Shown: positions 12,990 through 24,872, numbered from the stretch's first letter. The stretch: 64,000 bases of DNA from Bondarzewia mesenterica (GCA_004802705.1 SGPL01000027.1:1-64000); one strand, 5' to 3'. Program-made: numbers and translations. Notes: generated from the letters alone by a model not told the origin.

Positions 12990-15197
12990 TTAGTGATGGA
13001 ACAGCCTGAGTGAGGTGTGCGCAAACACAATGTCATGCTCATCCGCCGCCTTGATACACTCTTCATCCATAACGCTTCCAGATGGCGCTGCCAGGTATTT
13101 GACACCGCTCTTCCTGACCCGATGAACGTTATCTGGGAAGGGAAAAAATGCATCGCTCGAGCACGCGACGCCTTCTAAGCCCTTCGCGTGCTGGGCGCGC
13201 TCATGCTCGGTCAGAGGAGCAGGAACTTCCTCGAACAGCGACTCCCATTGTGCCTTCTCCCCTCCCTCGAGCACCTCCCCTCCAACGAACAGATCAATCG
13301 CATTCGCCTTTTCTGCGCGCTTCACACCCTTCTTGAACGGCAGAGCGATCACGCGAGGATGGTGCCGGAGCCACCAGTTGTCCGCCTTGGATCCAGCGAG
13401 ACGTGTGCAATGGATGCGCGACTGTTGTCCGGCACCCAGACCGATGATGGAGCCGTGATAGGCATATGCTACACTATTTGACTGTGTATATTTGAGCGCG
13501 AGAGTCGCCACAATCAAATCGATGATCGCAGCGGGGGGGAGCTGAATCTCGCTGTTGGTGATATGCTGATACATGTTAAAATCACACGCACCTCCTTGTT
13601 TTTGCTGACTAGGTTATCAAATAATTTACCATCAATCTTGGCGTCGTTCCTTCTTTGCTGCAGAGAAACGCCAAAGACTTGTCTCGTCTCCAAATCTGCG
13701 GGGTCGTAGTTGGGGTTTATGAGCAAGACGCAGTACTTGCCGCCTTTCTTTTTGCTCAGAATATCAAGAGCCTCCGGCGAATAGCCAGGGGCAATGATGC
13801 CATCGGAAACTTCGCGAGAGATGATGCGAGCCGTCGCCAAATCGCAGGGCGCGGAAAGGGCGATGAAGTCACCAAAGGAGGACATCCGGTCGGCACCTGA
13901 ACAATAACTATATAAGGGTGACCTCAAACTGGAAATTAAGCAGTGATGTTACCCCGCGCCCGGGCGTACGCAGACGCCAACGGTGTCAGAGGCTCTTTGA
14001 GATCGTCCACGCCGTAAACCTTCTTCTCAGTCTCGCTAAGTTCGAGACCTACAGCCGCACCCGCTGGAGAGACGTGCTTGAAAGATGCGGCAGCGGGAAG
14101 GTTGAGGGCCTCATGCAACTCTTTGACCAGGGCGTACGAGTTGAGAGCATCCAGCAAGTTGATATAGCCAGGGGAACCGGCCAGAACTGTCATACGGTGA
14201 GTGTAAAGCAGATATAGCAAGGAAAACCTATGGGTAACTTATAACTTACCCTTGAACGGAAGCTCTCCCTCGGTGACGAATGCCTGTGCAGGCTTTTGAT
14301 GGGGGTTAGCACCGTACCGTAGCGCCATCCTCTGCACAGGTCCAGCGAGTTTATCGCCACCATTCGCATCAGCATACTGCTCTCTGAAGTACCCGCTGAT
14401 CGCATCATCATACTTGGCCGTCATCTCAAACGCCTTCAGCGCAAGCTTGCTCCTGATGGACTGTCCGATGTCACCCTTGCTCTCCTTCCATGCCTTGACG
14501 AACTCAGCATAGTCCGCCGGATCGGAGAGCACCGAAACACGCTCGTGGTTCTTCGCAGCAGCGCGCAGGAGAGTGACTCCGCCGATGTCGATCTCTTCAA
14601 CAGCATCAGCGAGGGTGCAGTTAGGCTTAGCGATGGTAGAGGTGAAAGGATAAAGGTTGCAGACGACAATGGTGATCGGGGAAATAGACTGAGCAGCCAA
14701 ATCCTTTTGATCAGAAGGTATGTCCCGAGCGAGAATACCTGACGCAGAAAACAACGATCAGAGAACAAGGCATGAAAACAGGATGATCGGGGCATACCTC
14801 CATGAACAGCTGGATGCAAGGTCTTCACCCGTCCACCCAACATCTCTGGGGCTTTTGTAATATCGGAAATATCCCTAACAAATTGTCAGTTTCAAGGGGA
14901 AAAATCGCAGATCGTCGAACGAGATGCGGCTAAGTTTTATGGTTTTCATACGATCGAGAACAGCCAGATCACTGCGAAAAAGTACAAACAGAGAAACTAA
15001 CTCACTCAATCTGTATTCCAGCATCTCTGATCTTCTTCGCAGTACCTCCTGATCCCAACAATCGAACTCCTGACTGGGACAAATCCCGAGCAAGATCGAG
15101 CAAATTTGTCTTATCGTACACCGATAAAAGAGCTGATACGTCCGGTGAAGTTAAGACCACAAAATACCCAAATTTTCTCACCAATTCGCGCAGACAT
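12990..15197 (-). CDS. Bifunctional AICAR transformylase / IMP cyclohydrolase (ATIC)
   Basis: Catalyses the last two steps of purine synthesis, AICAR to FAICAR to IMP. Seven exons (in transcript order): 15182-15197, 15006-15132, 14798-14874, 14250-14738, 13953-14186, 13592-13896, 12990-13547, giving 601 residues (family about 590-600). N-terminal cyclohydrolase (MGS-like) domain: [29 protein letters not shown] and [20 protein letters not shown]-terminal transformylase: the Lys-His pair in [10 protein letters not shown], then [39 protein letters not shown] and [11 protein letters not shown], ending [10 protein letters not shown]. The first coding exon is 16 bases (MSARI). The acceptor at 13548 reads GCGAG, unusual but required by frame. 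Yeast homologues are ADE16 and ADE17; which copy this equals cannot be told from sequence. Confidence 0.95.
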
Positions 15198-15439
15198 AGC
15201 GATGTACTTGACGAGTAGGTCAATTAGAACGATGGGACGGTACTATTTGAGAAAACCCAGTGTGGAGAAGCAAAAAGCCAAGGTACACCTATACTCGGGT
15301 TAGGGTGAACCCAGCACGTCACGATCTGAAAATCGTTTGTAACTCTTACAATGTTTTGCTCACTTTTTATGACAAGGAATGTGAAAAGCAAAAGCGATCA
15401 AAGTAGTTCCAGGCACTTTATGAGGTATTGACTTAAAAT

Positions 15440-16384
15440 TTACAATCTTCCAGGTAGCCTACTCCCTCCGCTCAGTCTGATGGTCTCTCCATTGACATAG
15501 GGACACTCCACGACCCACTTGACCGTCTGTGCAAATTCTTCCGCAGCCCCAAACCTCTTCGGAAATACTAGCTCGCGCTCCATACTTGTCCGCACCTTCG
15601 CGCTCATCTTGGCGGTCATAGCTGATGCAAAAGCACCGGGGCGCGAGAGTGACGACGCGGATGCCGTGGCGGGCTAGATCGCGGGACAAGGGGAGCGTCA
15701 TGCTCACAAGAGCACCTTTAGAGGCGGAGTATGCAGCTTGTCCTGGTTGCCCTTCGAACTGAACAAGCAATCCGGGTATTGACGCCAATGATTGAGAGAC
15801 ACTGTGGGGCACTTACAGCAGCAGAGCTTGCAACCATGATGATCACCCCACGCTCGCCATCGGGCCCCTCTGACTCCAATTCGCTAAGATGCTTGCAAGC
15901 CAATCTCGTGAGATTGAAAGTTCCTGTCAGATTGACCTCGATAGCAAACTTCCACAGTTCTAGGGAATGAGGTTCTCCATGTGCATCCAAAATCTGTACC
16001 CGGTCAAGAGACAGTCCCCGCGATGATGGAAAAGCCTTCACCTTTGCTGCAGTCCCAACACCGGCACAGTTCACAACCCCACCAAGTCTTGCTCCTGTGG
16101 CCTTCGACCACTCAACTGAGGCCTCTACTGCCTTGACAATGTCTTCGGTACTCGTGATATCCGTTTGGAAGAATTTGACGCGAGGGTTTGAAGATAGTTC
16201 ATCAGCCGGTCTCAGGTCAAGTGTAGAAACATAAGCATTGGCCTGAAGGAGTGTTTGTACCGTCGCAAGTCCGAGGCCAGAGGAACTGCGGTGTATCCGG
16301 GAGAGAGATCAGTGGGGTGATTGAGAAATAATTGCAAAGCACTTACCCACCTGATACAATAAACGTTCTATTTTCAATCTTCAT
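15440..16384 (-). CDS. Short-chain dehydrogenase, 3-hydroxyacyl-CoA dehydrogenase type-2-like, with a 1-base frameshift
   Basis: Exons 16347-16384, 15817-16285 and 15440-15758 encode about 274 residues of an SDR resembling HSD17B10-type 3-hydroxyacyl-CoA dehydrogenases. Visible are the Rossmann motif [17 protein letters not shown], the catalytic Ser in VASSAA and the YxxxK in [20 protein letters not shown]. The expected [12 protein letters not shown] is interrupted: four C (plus-strand G run 15638-15641) where three keep frame. After dropping one base the reading continues cleanly to [13 protein letters not shown] and a stop at 15440-15442. One homopolymer error with an otherwise intact gene suggests a sequencing error, but a recent null allele is possible. 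Probably mitochondrial or peroxisomal fatty acid or branched-chain metabolism, by family. Confidence 0.82.
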
Positions 16385-16859
16385 GACAATCGCCTAGATA
16401 AAGTTGGCTGTAAAGTGAGTGTAGAAGGCAAGCGATATCGTGAACTGGGTTTTCCCCTGTTTCCCCTCACTGTTTGCATGAACCGGCTGCCGCAAAGGCC
16501 GTTTGTGCCGGTGGCTTCACGTGAGGCTGAACCTGACATCTTCAACTTGCATACTTTACTTTGATTCCTGAATGCACGCTTTGCTCAGTAGAAAAGTGTA
16601 CCTCTGCAGGATAGATTCAGACGACACAAATCTAAGCAATGCGAGCCTTATTTAGCCTTATTTGCTTGAAAAGCTTTCAGAAATCTCAAGATTCCGCGAA
16701 TATCGATTTTACGCCTCACCTTATTCAGATGTGCGAAACCGAAGCTACGGTACCTCTCTTGCCATATGATGATTAATTCCATTGATTTGAACAAGGTCAA
16801 CACTGGCGGATTAGGTCGATGAATGATTCGGCAACCAAACGGCTTTACATCACTTGCAA
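16385..16859. other. Upstream region of the dehydrogenase gene, no gene seen
   Basis: 475 bases with no coding signal. It contains the putative promoter of the minus-strand dehydrogenase and the flank of a P450 relic. Confidence 0.55.
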
Positions 16860-17190
16860 ACCAGGAGCAAATGCATTGATCCACACATGACCACACACCT
16901 CGTCACAGTGGTCGTGAATTCGATATCGGATTCGATTTCCTGCGCGACAGCGCCGGAAATATTGATGAATAATGAGGTTTCTGCAAACTGGGCACCTGCT
17001 CCAAATGTCAGCATTTGAGCGCCAGCGAGAATATGAGAGGAAGACAGACCGGGAGAAACACACCTTCCAAATCCAAATCCATATTTTCGTGGATCGGATT
17101 CGGTTGCGGGTCCTAAAAACCTGTTGGGATTGAATTCAGATGGCCGGGGGTGCACGTCGTGGTCGACGCGGTAGCCCGATAGAATAGCAC
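16860..17190 (-). pseudogene. Cytochrome P450 C-terminal relic
   Basis: The minus strand reads HPRPSEFNPNRFLGPATESD, then DPRKYGFGFGRCVSPG, an intact GT-AG intron, and AQFAETSLFINISGAVAQ. That is the P450 order PERF-like motif, heme loop, L helix. The heme-ligand position of the loop (normally FGxGxRxCxG) holds Ser (TCT) instead of Cys, and the conserved Arg two before it is Cys. Nothing upstream encodes the other 400 residues. It is therefore a 3' fragment of a dead P450 gene, lying just downstream of the F-box/RCC1 gene. Confidence 0.75.
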
Positions 17191-17284
17191 CCATCAGATT
17201 CTCCTAAAGTACATACATCGGCAACGATTGGATATCGTACACACAACCCTCATACTGCACTGTACAATCGCTTCGCTGAAATCT

Positions 17285-19534
17285 CTACGTTGGAGGAGGA
17301 TTTCCAAACCATCCCCGTCCTCGTCCGTTGGGGCCAAGATGCCCCCTCATCGGCATACCCCTTATACCTCGACCCGCGTATCCAATGCGGAATGCGGTTC
17401 CCATAGTCCGCCCGGGCAACAAAGGCAACCCACTCGGATCTTGAGGAATGTCATAGTGAGATGGTTCAGATGGGAATTGGCCGGGCATTCGCTGGGTCCG
17501 ATCGTCTTGTTCGGCCTGCCCTTCCGTCTGTGCAACATCGGGCTAAGCGCGCGGACGCCCGTGAGCAAGGTGAAAGGATGAAGCCAGACTGGTGGTCAAG
17601 GGAAGCTCAGACGCACCTCGAGGTCAATCACGATAGCGCCCGTGTGCCATCCCGCAGCAGTCGCCGCAAAACAAAACTTTTTGCCCCCTGGCTTCCCGTT
17701 ATTGAAGTCGACCTCAGCAGGCTCTTGAACGTCCTCAGGATTGGGTAAACCCCATCTCTGCGACCGTGCCAGCTCTTTCTGGGCTTCACTCGAGTATCCT
17801 CCAGGGCTGCCATGAGGCAATGTGAGCGGATCCCCCAAGCCGAGCGCGCCATTGGAGAATGCCCCCCATGTAAGAAGCTGGCCTGTAGAGGTGAGCGCGC
17901 CGAAATGATAGTCGCCGAGGATGACGGAAATGATAGAGCGATGCTGGAGGGCGGGTATGACCTTGGGCTCGGAAGTTGCAGACGTGTGAGTGTCACCCAT
18001 GAGGATGACCGAACTGGACCCCGTTGAGTAGGCGACGAATGTTTGAAAGTGAGCAGAGACCTGTAAGATATTAGTCAGATATAAACACATAAAATGTTTA
18101 AACACTGACGTGGGTGATGAGCATCGCCTGCGGTGCTTCCACCGTCGCCCCTTCACCAGCGAAAGTGGAATGTTGTTGAACACGCGCAACTTCGCTGAAG
18201 TTGGGCAACTATAGGGATTTCTAAGTCGTCATCGAACAGTGGAGATAGCTATTTCCAACTCACGTATTCCCAGTGGGCCTGTCTGTATTCTGTCTCGTTG
18301 CCCAAAAGGCTATATTTCAGGACGTGACCTTTGTTCGTCAGGCCGACAAGATTATTATCGTATGCTGCGATCCGAATCAACTTGGTCTCTTCTTTTAATT
18401 GCTCTTCGGTAAGACTAGTGCCCGAAAGTTCTGGAAGATCAAGCACGGGTATTGCGGGAAGTCTGAACGGGTCGGCCAGTATGTCACTCAAAACGCAAGG
18501 GACGGTATGATCGGACGTGGGGTAGGCATGTTTGTCACCCTGAGCATTCAACTCGGCCTCATTCGTCTCCAAGACGAGCCCGAGGCTGCCGCTGTAAGGC
18601 CAATACACGAGAACATCACCGGACTTCGTGAGCACGGATGAGAACGCCCAGCCGCTTTCGATTTGAACGGGCGTCGTGTCTGGTATGAGGCAATCCAGCA
18701 GATGCGATTGAAATCGGAAAGGGCGACCCCAGCTGAGGAATGTCCAAATTTGAGACTTGGCATCAAGAACCATGGTATGCAATCTGCCGCAGCTGAAATA
18801 GTCTAAGTCGCAATGTGAGAGAATACGTGAACGTGCAACCAATTACCTGACGCTTCTGATTGGGTTGGGTAAAACCAGCCTGTGCGGAACCGGGGCCACT
18901 TTGTGCGAGATCGAAAAGCCTTCGCTGTTCAATGCCATGTTTTGCCCATCCAGAGCACCTGATAATCTGTGTTTTAGAACTGCGACTGTTAAATATTAAG
19001 CTCGACATACCCCAGACATACATGAAGCCTTCGGAGTCCAGCGCATGAAAGGACCTGTTCAATGATATTCTTATTAGCACACACGGTTCACATACGGCTG
19101 GGAAGCCATACATTCCGCCGGCTGTCAACGAAATAATGCGCGCTCCTGGTATTCTGATCTCTGCTGGGTAGGGGATACCTCTCGCTCTTAGTTTCGGATA
19201 GGACGCCAAACCGAGCCTGCCATTGCTACGGTCTCTGATGTGCAGGTTGAATGTCAGCGGAAGACAAAGACCAAGTTCAAACATCTTACCCCCAGACGAA
19301 TACTCTCGGGTGACTCAACCCTCTGTATAATATCCTCCAACCGTTCTTGCGAGCAGTCTCACTTCCTGTGAAATTGAAGTCGGCCTCGCATCGCCTCTTC
19401 CAAAGCGTGTCGTCTTCACAGAGCCGTGAGAAGGACCTGTTGGTAGACGCAAGATGAAGAATATCGGGAACAGAGAGAATGGGTAAGAGGTTGTCCAAGA
19501 GAACCTCGACTGGAATGTCTGATAAAGATGGCAT
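17285..19534 (-). CDS. F-box protein with RCC1-like repeats (SCF substrate receptor, SAF1-like)
   Basis: Exons (transcript order) 19290-19534, 19112-19234, 19011-19054, 18847-18958, 18264-18792, 18110-18208, 17617-18060, 17285-17491 join in frame to 600 residues. The N-terminus is an F-box: IPVEVLLDNLLPILSVPDIL, then STNRSFSRLCEDDTLWKRRC. The rest has RCC1-type repeat signatures: HPRVFVWG, GRLGL, SFHALDSEGFMYVWG, CGRLHTMVLDAKSQIWTF, GWAFSSVLTKSGDVLVYW, DYHFGALTSTGQLLTWGAFS and NGALGLGD. The inferred role is substrate recognition for an SCF ubiquitin ligase, as for yeast Saf1. The last exon, after a 125-base intron, adds a Gly/Arg-rich tail; without splicing, the protein would end a few residues into that intron. 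That last junction is the least certain. Confidence 0.82.
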
Positions 19535-20273
19535 CCCGACCCACGAGAGTCAGACAGAGTGCGAAGTAAAAATCGACGGATAAGATGAATATCTGTGACT
19601 AAGAAGAGCCTCAAGGCACAGCGCTCAGCGTCAGAGTGGTATGTCGAGGTGTCCGAGTTGTAGAGACTCAAAAGAGGACGAAGAGTAGTAGTACTCATAC
19701 TGCGGACCGCGACGACGTCATCGACCATATCTGACCATATACAGCAGCAATCCTTGGATTTGACTCATTTGAAGCTTTGAAGTCTGATCTTCGTCAACGA
19801 TATCAAGCTTTGCCACATGTTAACTCTTCACCGTCAACTATCCTCTGAGCTACGCAACATCATCTGCATAATTTCTCAGTTGGTCACAAAATCAGAATCA
19901 AGAACAGCGATGGTGAGAAGAGCGATCAGCTCGCGATGTACCAGAGGATCATATCCGATCAGTCGTTAGACAATGTGAGCAGTTAATTCTGGATATGCAT
20001 TGGCATTGGCTGATTTCTGAGATGCGGCAGAAAAAAAATCGTACAGTATGGAACATGAACGTCACGAGGCGTGCAACAGGTGAGATTATGTCTGGACAAG
20101 AGTGGTGGCGATGAGGAAGGGACTGACATAAAATAGTGAAGGAAAAGATGAAGGGAGGTGGGTCCGCTCCTGTCCGCTCATACCATTGATATGCGAATCC
20201 GCGCAGGTCTCATGTTTGCCATACACTCTCACTATGCCCCTCATCGACCTCGCTCCCTCAGCTGCCTCACGCA
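19535..20273. other. Intergenic region, no gene seen
   Basis: 739 bases between two minus-strand genes. Short open frames on both strands have no splice support or family resemblance. It should include the F-box gene promoter and the 3' flank of the zinc-finger gene. Confidence 0.55.
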
Positions 20274-21394
20274 TCATATCACCTGTGCCCACTTGAGATG
20301 CGGCATTGGGTTTGGCTTGTGCCGCTTCGCGATGTGTTTCTTGAGCGCATCACTGCGCGTGACAGCCCTCTCGCATCCATTGTACGAGCACCTGAACCCT
20401 GGTGGGGCATGCGCCTTGGATCGCCTGTTATGGCGCCCCAGATCCGCTTGCCGGCCAAAATAGCGAGGTTGCCCTCCCTTTTGGCACGCTGGGTTGAAGC
20501 ACACCCAAGGACTGGGCATGTTCTCCTTGCGGTTCCTACGCGCCTTGGTCGTCGTCGCCATTGCTGGCAGTGGGGCGCTAGGTCCTCCCGCCGACAAGTC
20601 AACAGTGTCGGGGGAAGGTGCAACGGCGGCGAGGAATGCCGCGTTGTTGTACGCTCCTGATGTTCGTTTGTTAGCTGGGAGGACGTGTGCCTCCAGTTGT
20701 TGAGCTTCGATCCCCGGCACATCCTCCGGCTCAGAGTTCATCTGTGAAAGGGGAATATTGCCCTGTGTGGCAGCTACGTCCTGCAATAGCGATACGTCCA
20801 CTTGTTGGGTGACCACAGGTGATGGGGCGATGATGTGCCTCTGAGGGGAGTACGGATGGTGGACGTCGTGACGATGAAATCCTATTGCGTCATGCGTTGG
20901 GATCGCAGGTGCGGACGAGGGTCCTGCCATATACTGAGGCAGCTGGAGAACACTCTCAGGGTTCTCCGCCTGGCGCTCCCTTGCAATAGGCCCGCTAACT
21001 GCATGGACAATGTTATCGTGCGAATGATGAGGAATAGTGTAGAGACGTACAATGTATATCGGGGAGATTATATGTGGCTTGAGGTGGTTGTCCATCATGA
21101 GCGGCATGGTAGGACTGAGACAATATCGCGGCATGGTGCCCTTCAGGATTCCACTAAATTGTTAGGTGAGTGGTACCGCTATAATTTGTGCGCAAATCAT
21201 CAACTCACTGCGGTCAAATTCTGAAGCCACCCTTCGCAGACCCGGCAGGAAGGGTCAAGGCCGCCAAATGGTTGCGACGGACCGGGTGCGGGTGCGAGCG
21301 TGCCACCGTTGATGAAGCCATGTGGTTCGCCTTCAAACGTCCCCGACACCGGAGGCGCGTAGGAAGGCATGAAGTGCTGAGGATCGAAATACAT
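20274..21394 (-). CDS. C2H2 zinc-finger protein, probable transcription factor
   Basis: Exons 21209-21394, 21051-21153 and 20274-20998 encode 337 residues. The first 230 or so residues are low-complexity, rich in Pro, His and Gln. Near the C-terminus is a basic linker (TTTKARRNRKENMPSP) and two C2H2-like fingers. Finger 1 starts WVCFNPACQ and has its histidines in LGRHNRRSKAH. Finger 2 starts FRCSYNGCERAVTRSDALKK and has histidines in KKHIAKRH. Finger 1 spacing is looser than the classical CX2-4C-X12-HX3-5H. This arrangement is common in lineage-expanded basidiomycete zinc-finger proteins. No specific target can be named. Confidence 0.72.
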
Positions 21395-21895
21395 TATCAG
21401 TCGGAGATGGGGGTGGCTGTGAGGAGTCGAAGACCGTGAGCAGTGACAGGGGATGTGGGTCCTTGAGATCAGCTTCTGCTCGGATTTTGTACTCGAGGTA
21501 AGCTTCCAAAAGGACTGTTGTATACGCTGACATCGACTGATTCATGTCGTCTCTCAGCCGATGGCCATTGAAGCTCAGAGAGCCAGGATCTCGGTGCCTC
21601 AGCCATCGGACAGCCCCCATCAGGGAATTCACCCCTTCCTTATATGCACTTATAACTGCCTTACCGGGAATGATGCGGCATAGCTATGACATGAAGACGA
21701 GCAAGTTATATTATGGCTCAATACTCCCTTATTACTAGCTTATACAAGTATTATAGTGCTTCGCTATCAATATCCGGCAGGTAAGTCCTCATGACTGAAA
21801 ATTTGTGCTAATGCTTTTGCCCTCAACTAGATATAATACTGAGTAATTGAGCACAGACATAAGCTACTCATGTGAGGGCATGTAATGCGAGTGAT
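21395..21895. other. Intergenic region, no gene seen
   Basis: 501 bases, AT-rich around 21650-21880. It contains the putative promoter of the zinc-finger gene. A minus-strand open frame at 21333-21632 overlaps it in a different frame and has no support. Confidence 0.5.
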
Positions 21896-22790
21896 CTACA
21901 AAATTCCAACACCATCCTTGGATGACGAGGCCGGCAAGCCGTCCTTATCCAGCACGATGTCATTCTCTGCCAAATAGTTGCGCAGCATGCCCAGCCGGAG
22001 CTCAGCGTCCGACGCCTCTTTGGCCTTCTGCCGTACCTCGGTATCGCGCACCGCCAGATCCTTCCGAAGCTGCTCACTGTCCGCCAGCACGTTCGACAAC
22101 TGCGCGCAGAGCCCAATAGTTTGCGATCGCAATGCCATCTGCTCCGTCTCGCCCTCCCGCGCCCTGCGCTGCTCCTGCAACAGATAGTTTTGCACGTCCT
22201 CAGTCGCTGCATGGAGTCTTTCAGCATCCTGCGCAATGCCTCCACCTCCACCTCCATCGCCTGAACCTTCACCGTATGCCTGCGTGTTAGACAATCTTCG
22301 TTCGTCCTGAGATCCTGATGTGTGTCAAGCAGGTCGCCCAATCCCGTTGTCGTCAGCGCATGTAACACATCCGCCTCCTCGCGCGACTTGGCCCACGAGT
22401 TCTCAACCTCAGCCAACCGCACCCGCGTCATCTCGACCTCAGACGTCCGCGCCTCTAGCTCGCCCCGCAATTCCGTCAGATCGCCCTCGAGTTGCAACAC
22501 CTGCTGCCATGCGTGGTGGCCATCTGAAATGCGTTGCGCGCCTGCTCGATCGCGCGGACGTGCTGATCCCGCGAGAACTGGAGCCCTCCAACTGGGCCTG
22601 TGCGGTCGAATAGTCCGCCTCCTTCTGCTTGAGAGCCAAACTCTGCGCCAGCAGCTGGTCCGCGTGCTCCTGCAGCGACGCCTCCAAAAGCGCATGTCGC
22701 TCCTGGATCTCGGTGTAATCATGCAACGTCCGCATGTGTGACTCCTCGAGTGTCTCTGGATGCTTCGATGCATCTTGCGCCCGCGCGTCC
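21896..22790 (-). pseudogene. Frame-disrupted coiled-coil gene fragment
   Basis: The minus strand shows coiled-coil protein that hops between frames. The segments are TEIQERHALLEASLQEHADQ with LLAQSLALKQKEADYSTAQA (about 22735-22590), QQVLQLEGDLTELRGELEAR with VEMTRVRLAEVENSWAKSRE (about 22510-22260), and ERLHAATEDVQNYLLQEQRR with LRNYLAENDIVLDKDGLP (about 22240-21900). At least two or three frame changes are needed to join them. I do not recognise the family. It abuts the Est1-like remnant on the same strand and appears to be another broken piece of the same rearranged region. Confidence 0.5.
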
Positions 22791-22929
22791 GCCTACTCTA
22801 GCAACATACTCTTCAGCGCCAGAGCGTCACTCAACTCTGCGACCTTCATTTCCTGCGCCGCGCACCGCCGAGGGTAGCCATCAGCAGGCGCTCCAGCTCG
22901 GTGATGCGCCCGAGTTCCAGTCATGCGAC

Positions 22930-24130
22930 CTCCCCGTTGGCTGACGCGCTGCTTGTCCTCCTCGTCCTGGTCATCTTCGATCATCTCATCGCCACGCCTC
23001 TCTTCGACCTCGTCCAGAACCTCCACCTCCATCTCCATCTTGTCTTCGCCTGACTTCTAATGCCCAGGATCATACAGTCGCCGCCCTCTCCATGCCATAC
23101 CCGAATACACCAATCTTCAGGCAACCGCGTCTTGCTGCCCAGAGTCGGCTCGGTTGGGCCAAACTTCAAGACGCGTCGCGTCACCTTGGCAAAGAAATTC
23201 GCCAACAACTCCCAGGCACCAGACACTCCAGAAGGGTAAGGGCCTTGTGTTGCTGCGATACTGTACCTGAGAAGCTGAGCAAGATGGTGATGTAAGGGTT
23301 GAGAACGTTGCGAAGTACAAGAGCCGTCAAAACGTGTGCAAGCATGCCAAATTTTCAGCTGGGAAGCCATCTTGGACACCGGAGAGGGTTCCGCGGGTAC
23401 CGAGGCATTCGAGAGGGCAGGCGAAGTCTCCTCATTGTCGACATCCATCTTTTCGTTCCCGTTGGCCTGCTTCTTTGTGATCGTCACCTTCACGCCACCG
23501 TTAACAACAGGTCACTCCTGGCCAACTATGATCCCAAGATGTTCGAGCAAAATGCTGTGGGAGCGTCCGTATTCGAGGAACGATCCAATATTAATGACTA
23601 CCATCATAATCCACTCATGCGCTTGTGGATCTTCGATGAATAGGCATTCCAGGAGCCGGGCGAGTGTGGGAGCAAAGTCGACAAGCTGATTCCCGTAAAC
23701 AGCATGCCGTGGAGGAGAACAAAGAGGTCGACCACATGGGCGTCGGGCGCGGCGCAGCGGACGACCAAACCACAGAACAGATTCGCGCGATGTAGTGAAC
23801 GGATGAGTAGTTATCATACTAAAGCAGATAGATTAGAAGAATGCAGTATGGTATGAAAATATATGTTCCTGACCTCTCGACAAAGTGGTAGATCCACGCA
23901 GCTCTTCACCCTCCACCTCACGACTCAACAGACCCAGGTGGTGCTGAAGCTTCCCATTTCTTGGCATGTCATTCACACCCAAAGCATACCAATTTCTCGC
24001 AATACTCCGCCACCGCTCTTTCTTCGGCTCAAAATCGAACAAACGAGTAGCTGCGATTCCAGTATTGCGTGGCGTTGACTTGGCCGTAGCGCCTGTCATG
24101 GAATCGGCAAACAGATGCGATTCCACTGTT
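22930..24130 (-). pseudogene. Est1/SMG7-family gene, central and C-terminal part, decayed
   Basis: Recognisable Est1-type blocks occur in order on the minus strand: AATRLFDFEPKKERWRSIAR, GKLQHHLGLLSREVEGEELR, HPFTTSRESVLW, DLFVLLHGMLFTGIQLVDFA, ARLLECLFIEDPQAHEWIMM, GVSGAWELLANFF and LPEDWCIRG. They resemble the Est1/Ebs1/SMG7 DNA/RNA-binding domain of agaricomycetes. Reading frame changes occur after EGEELRG, twice around the FVLLHGMLF block, and after LPEDWCIR, and a TAG follows GRRLYDPGH. The gene cannot make a full protein. The putative N-terminal piece lies 3 kb away on the opposite strand (27058-27160). The live homologue would act in telomerase or nonsense-mediated decay pathways. Confidence 0.65.
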
Positions 24131-24872
24131 CCCCGGATTAGATCACCGTGCTGATATGGAAGGATCAGCCGCCGTACCTTCGCATTGCGAGTTGAGTGAT
24201 GCTTCGTTCAACACTGTCCTTCACGGGGTCATCTTATCAGAGTGGACAGAGACGGTTAGACTCAAGACTCACACTAAATCGATCCTGCATATTCCGGACA
24301 GCACGTAAAGGGCCAGTGAATTCGGAATTGAGATAGGCTGGTGCTCACGCCCGTTGCTCAATGTTGGCCAGGGCATGCAACATGCCCACCCGTTTTTTCG
24401 CTTTCCCGCCTTCGAAGGAGTGACAGTGCTCCTTCTGTAAGCGTCGTGGTGAGGAGGGACATCTGGAGGTTTCGGTGCAGTCATTGCCCGATTGCCTATT
24501 GACTTCAGCTTGCCGATTCGAAAGAGATGGACGGCGTGACGAGTGCGTTCGACCTCAAGATGATGTGATTGGTCAATTGCAGCCGATATCAAGCAGTATC
24601 AAGTATTTATATACCTTCAATGTCGGATCCGCAGTATTCAAGATCAAGACCGCCCATTCCATCAGCATCGCTGGCGGATTTGCCGAAGGAACGACGCCTC
24701 CCGTCGCACGTCTCTCGACACCGCCATGTTGCGCTAGCCTCCTAATCTGTTCCAGAATGTGTTCTACACATTGCAAAAGAAAATATATCAATTCTCTCCT
24801 CGTCGTCAACATGCGACAATGCTCATGGCGCCCTCCGAGGAACTGATGCCATGATAAGCCATCAGATGACAC
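24131..24872 (-). pseudogene. Decayed coding remnant of unknown family, contiguous with the Est1-like piece
   Basis: The minus strand reads RRELIYFLLQCVEHILEQIR, GVVPSANPPAMLMEWAVLIL and then VERSITQLAMRRYGG, followed by a TGA, SFHISTVI and a TAA before joining the Est1-like part. The composition looks like old coding sequence with stops, not random DNA. I cannot assign a family. It may be the upstream half of the Est1-like gene or a second captured fragment. Confidence 0.35.

Noticed and set aside
13148..14217. Plus-strand open frames overlapping ATIC.
   Set aside because: They are complements of the confirmed minus-strand ATIC exons.
20279..20722. 147-codon minus-strand frame overlapping the zinc-finger exon.
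   Set aside because: It is in another frame of the same exon. The chosen frame carries the zinc-finger cysteines and histidines.
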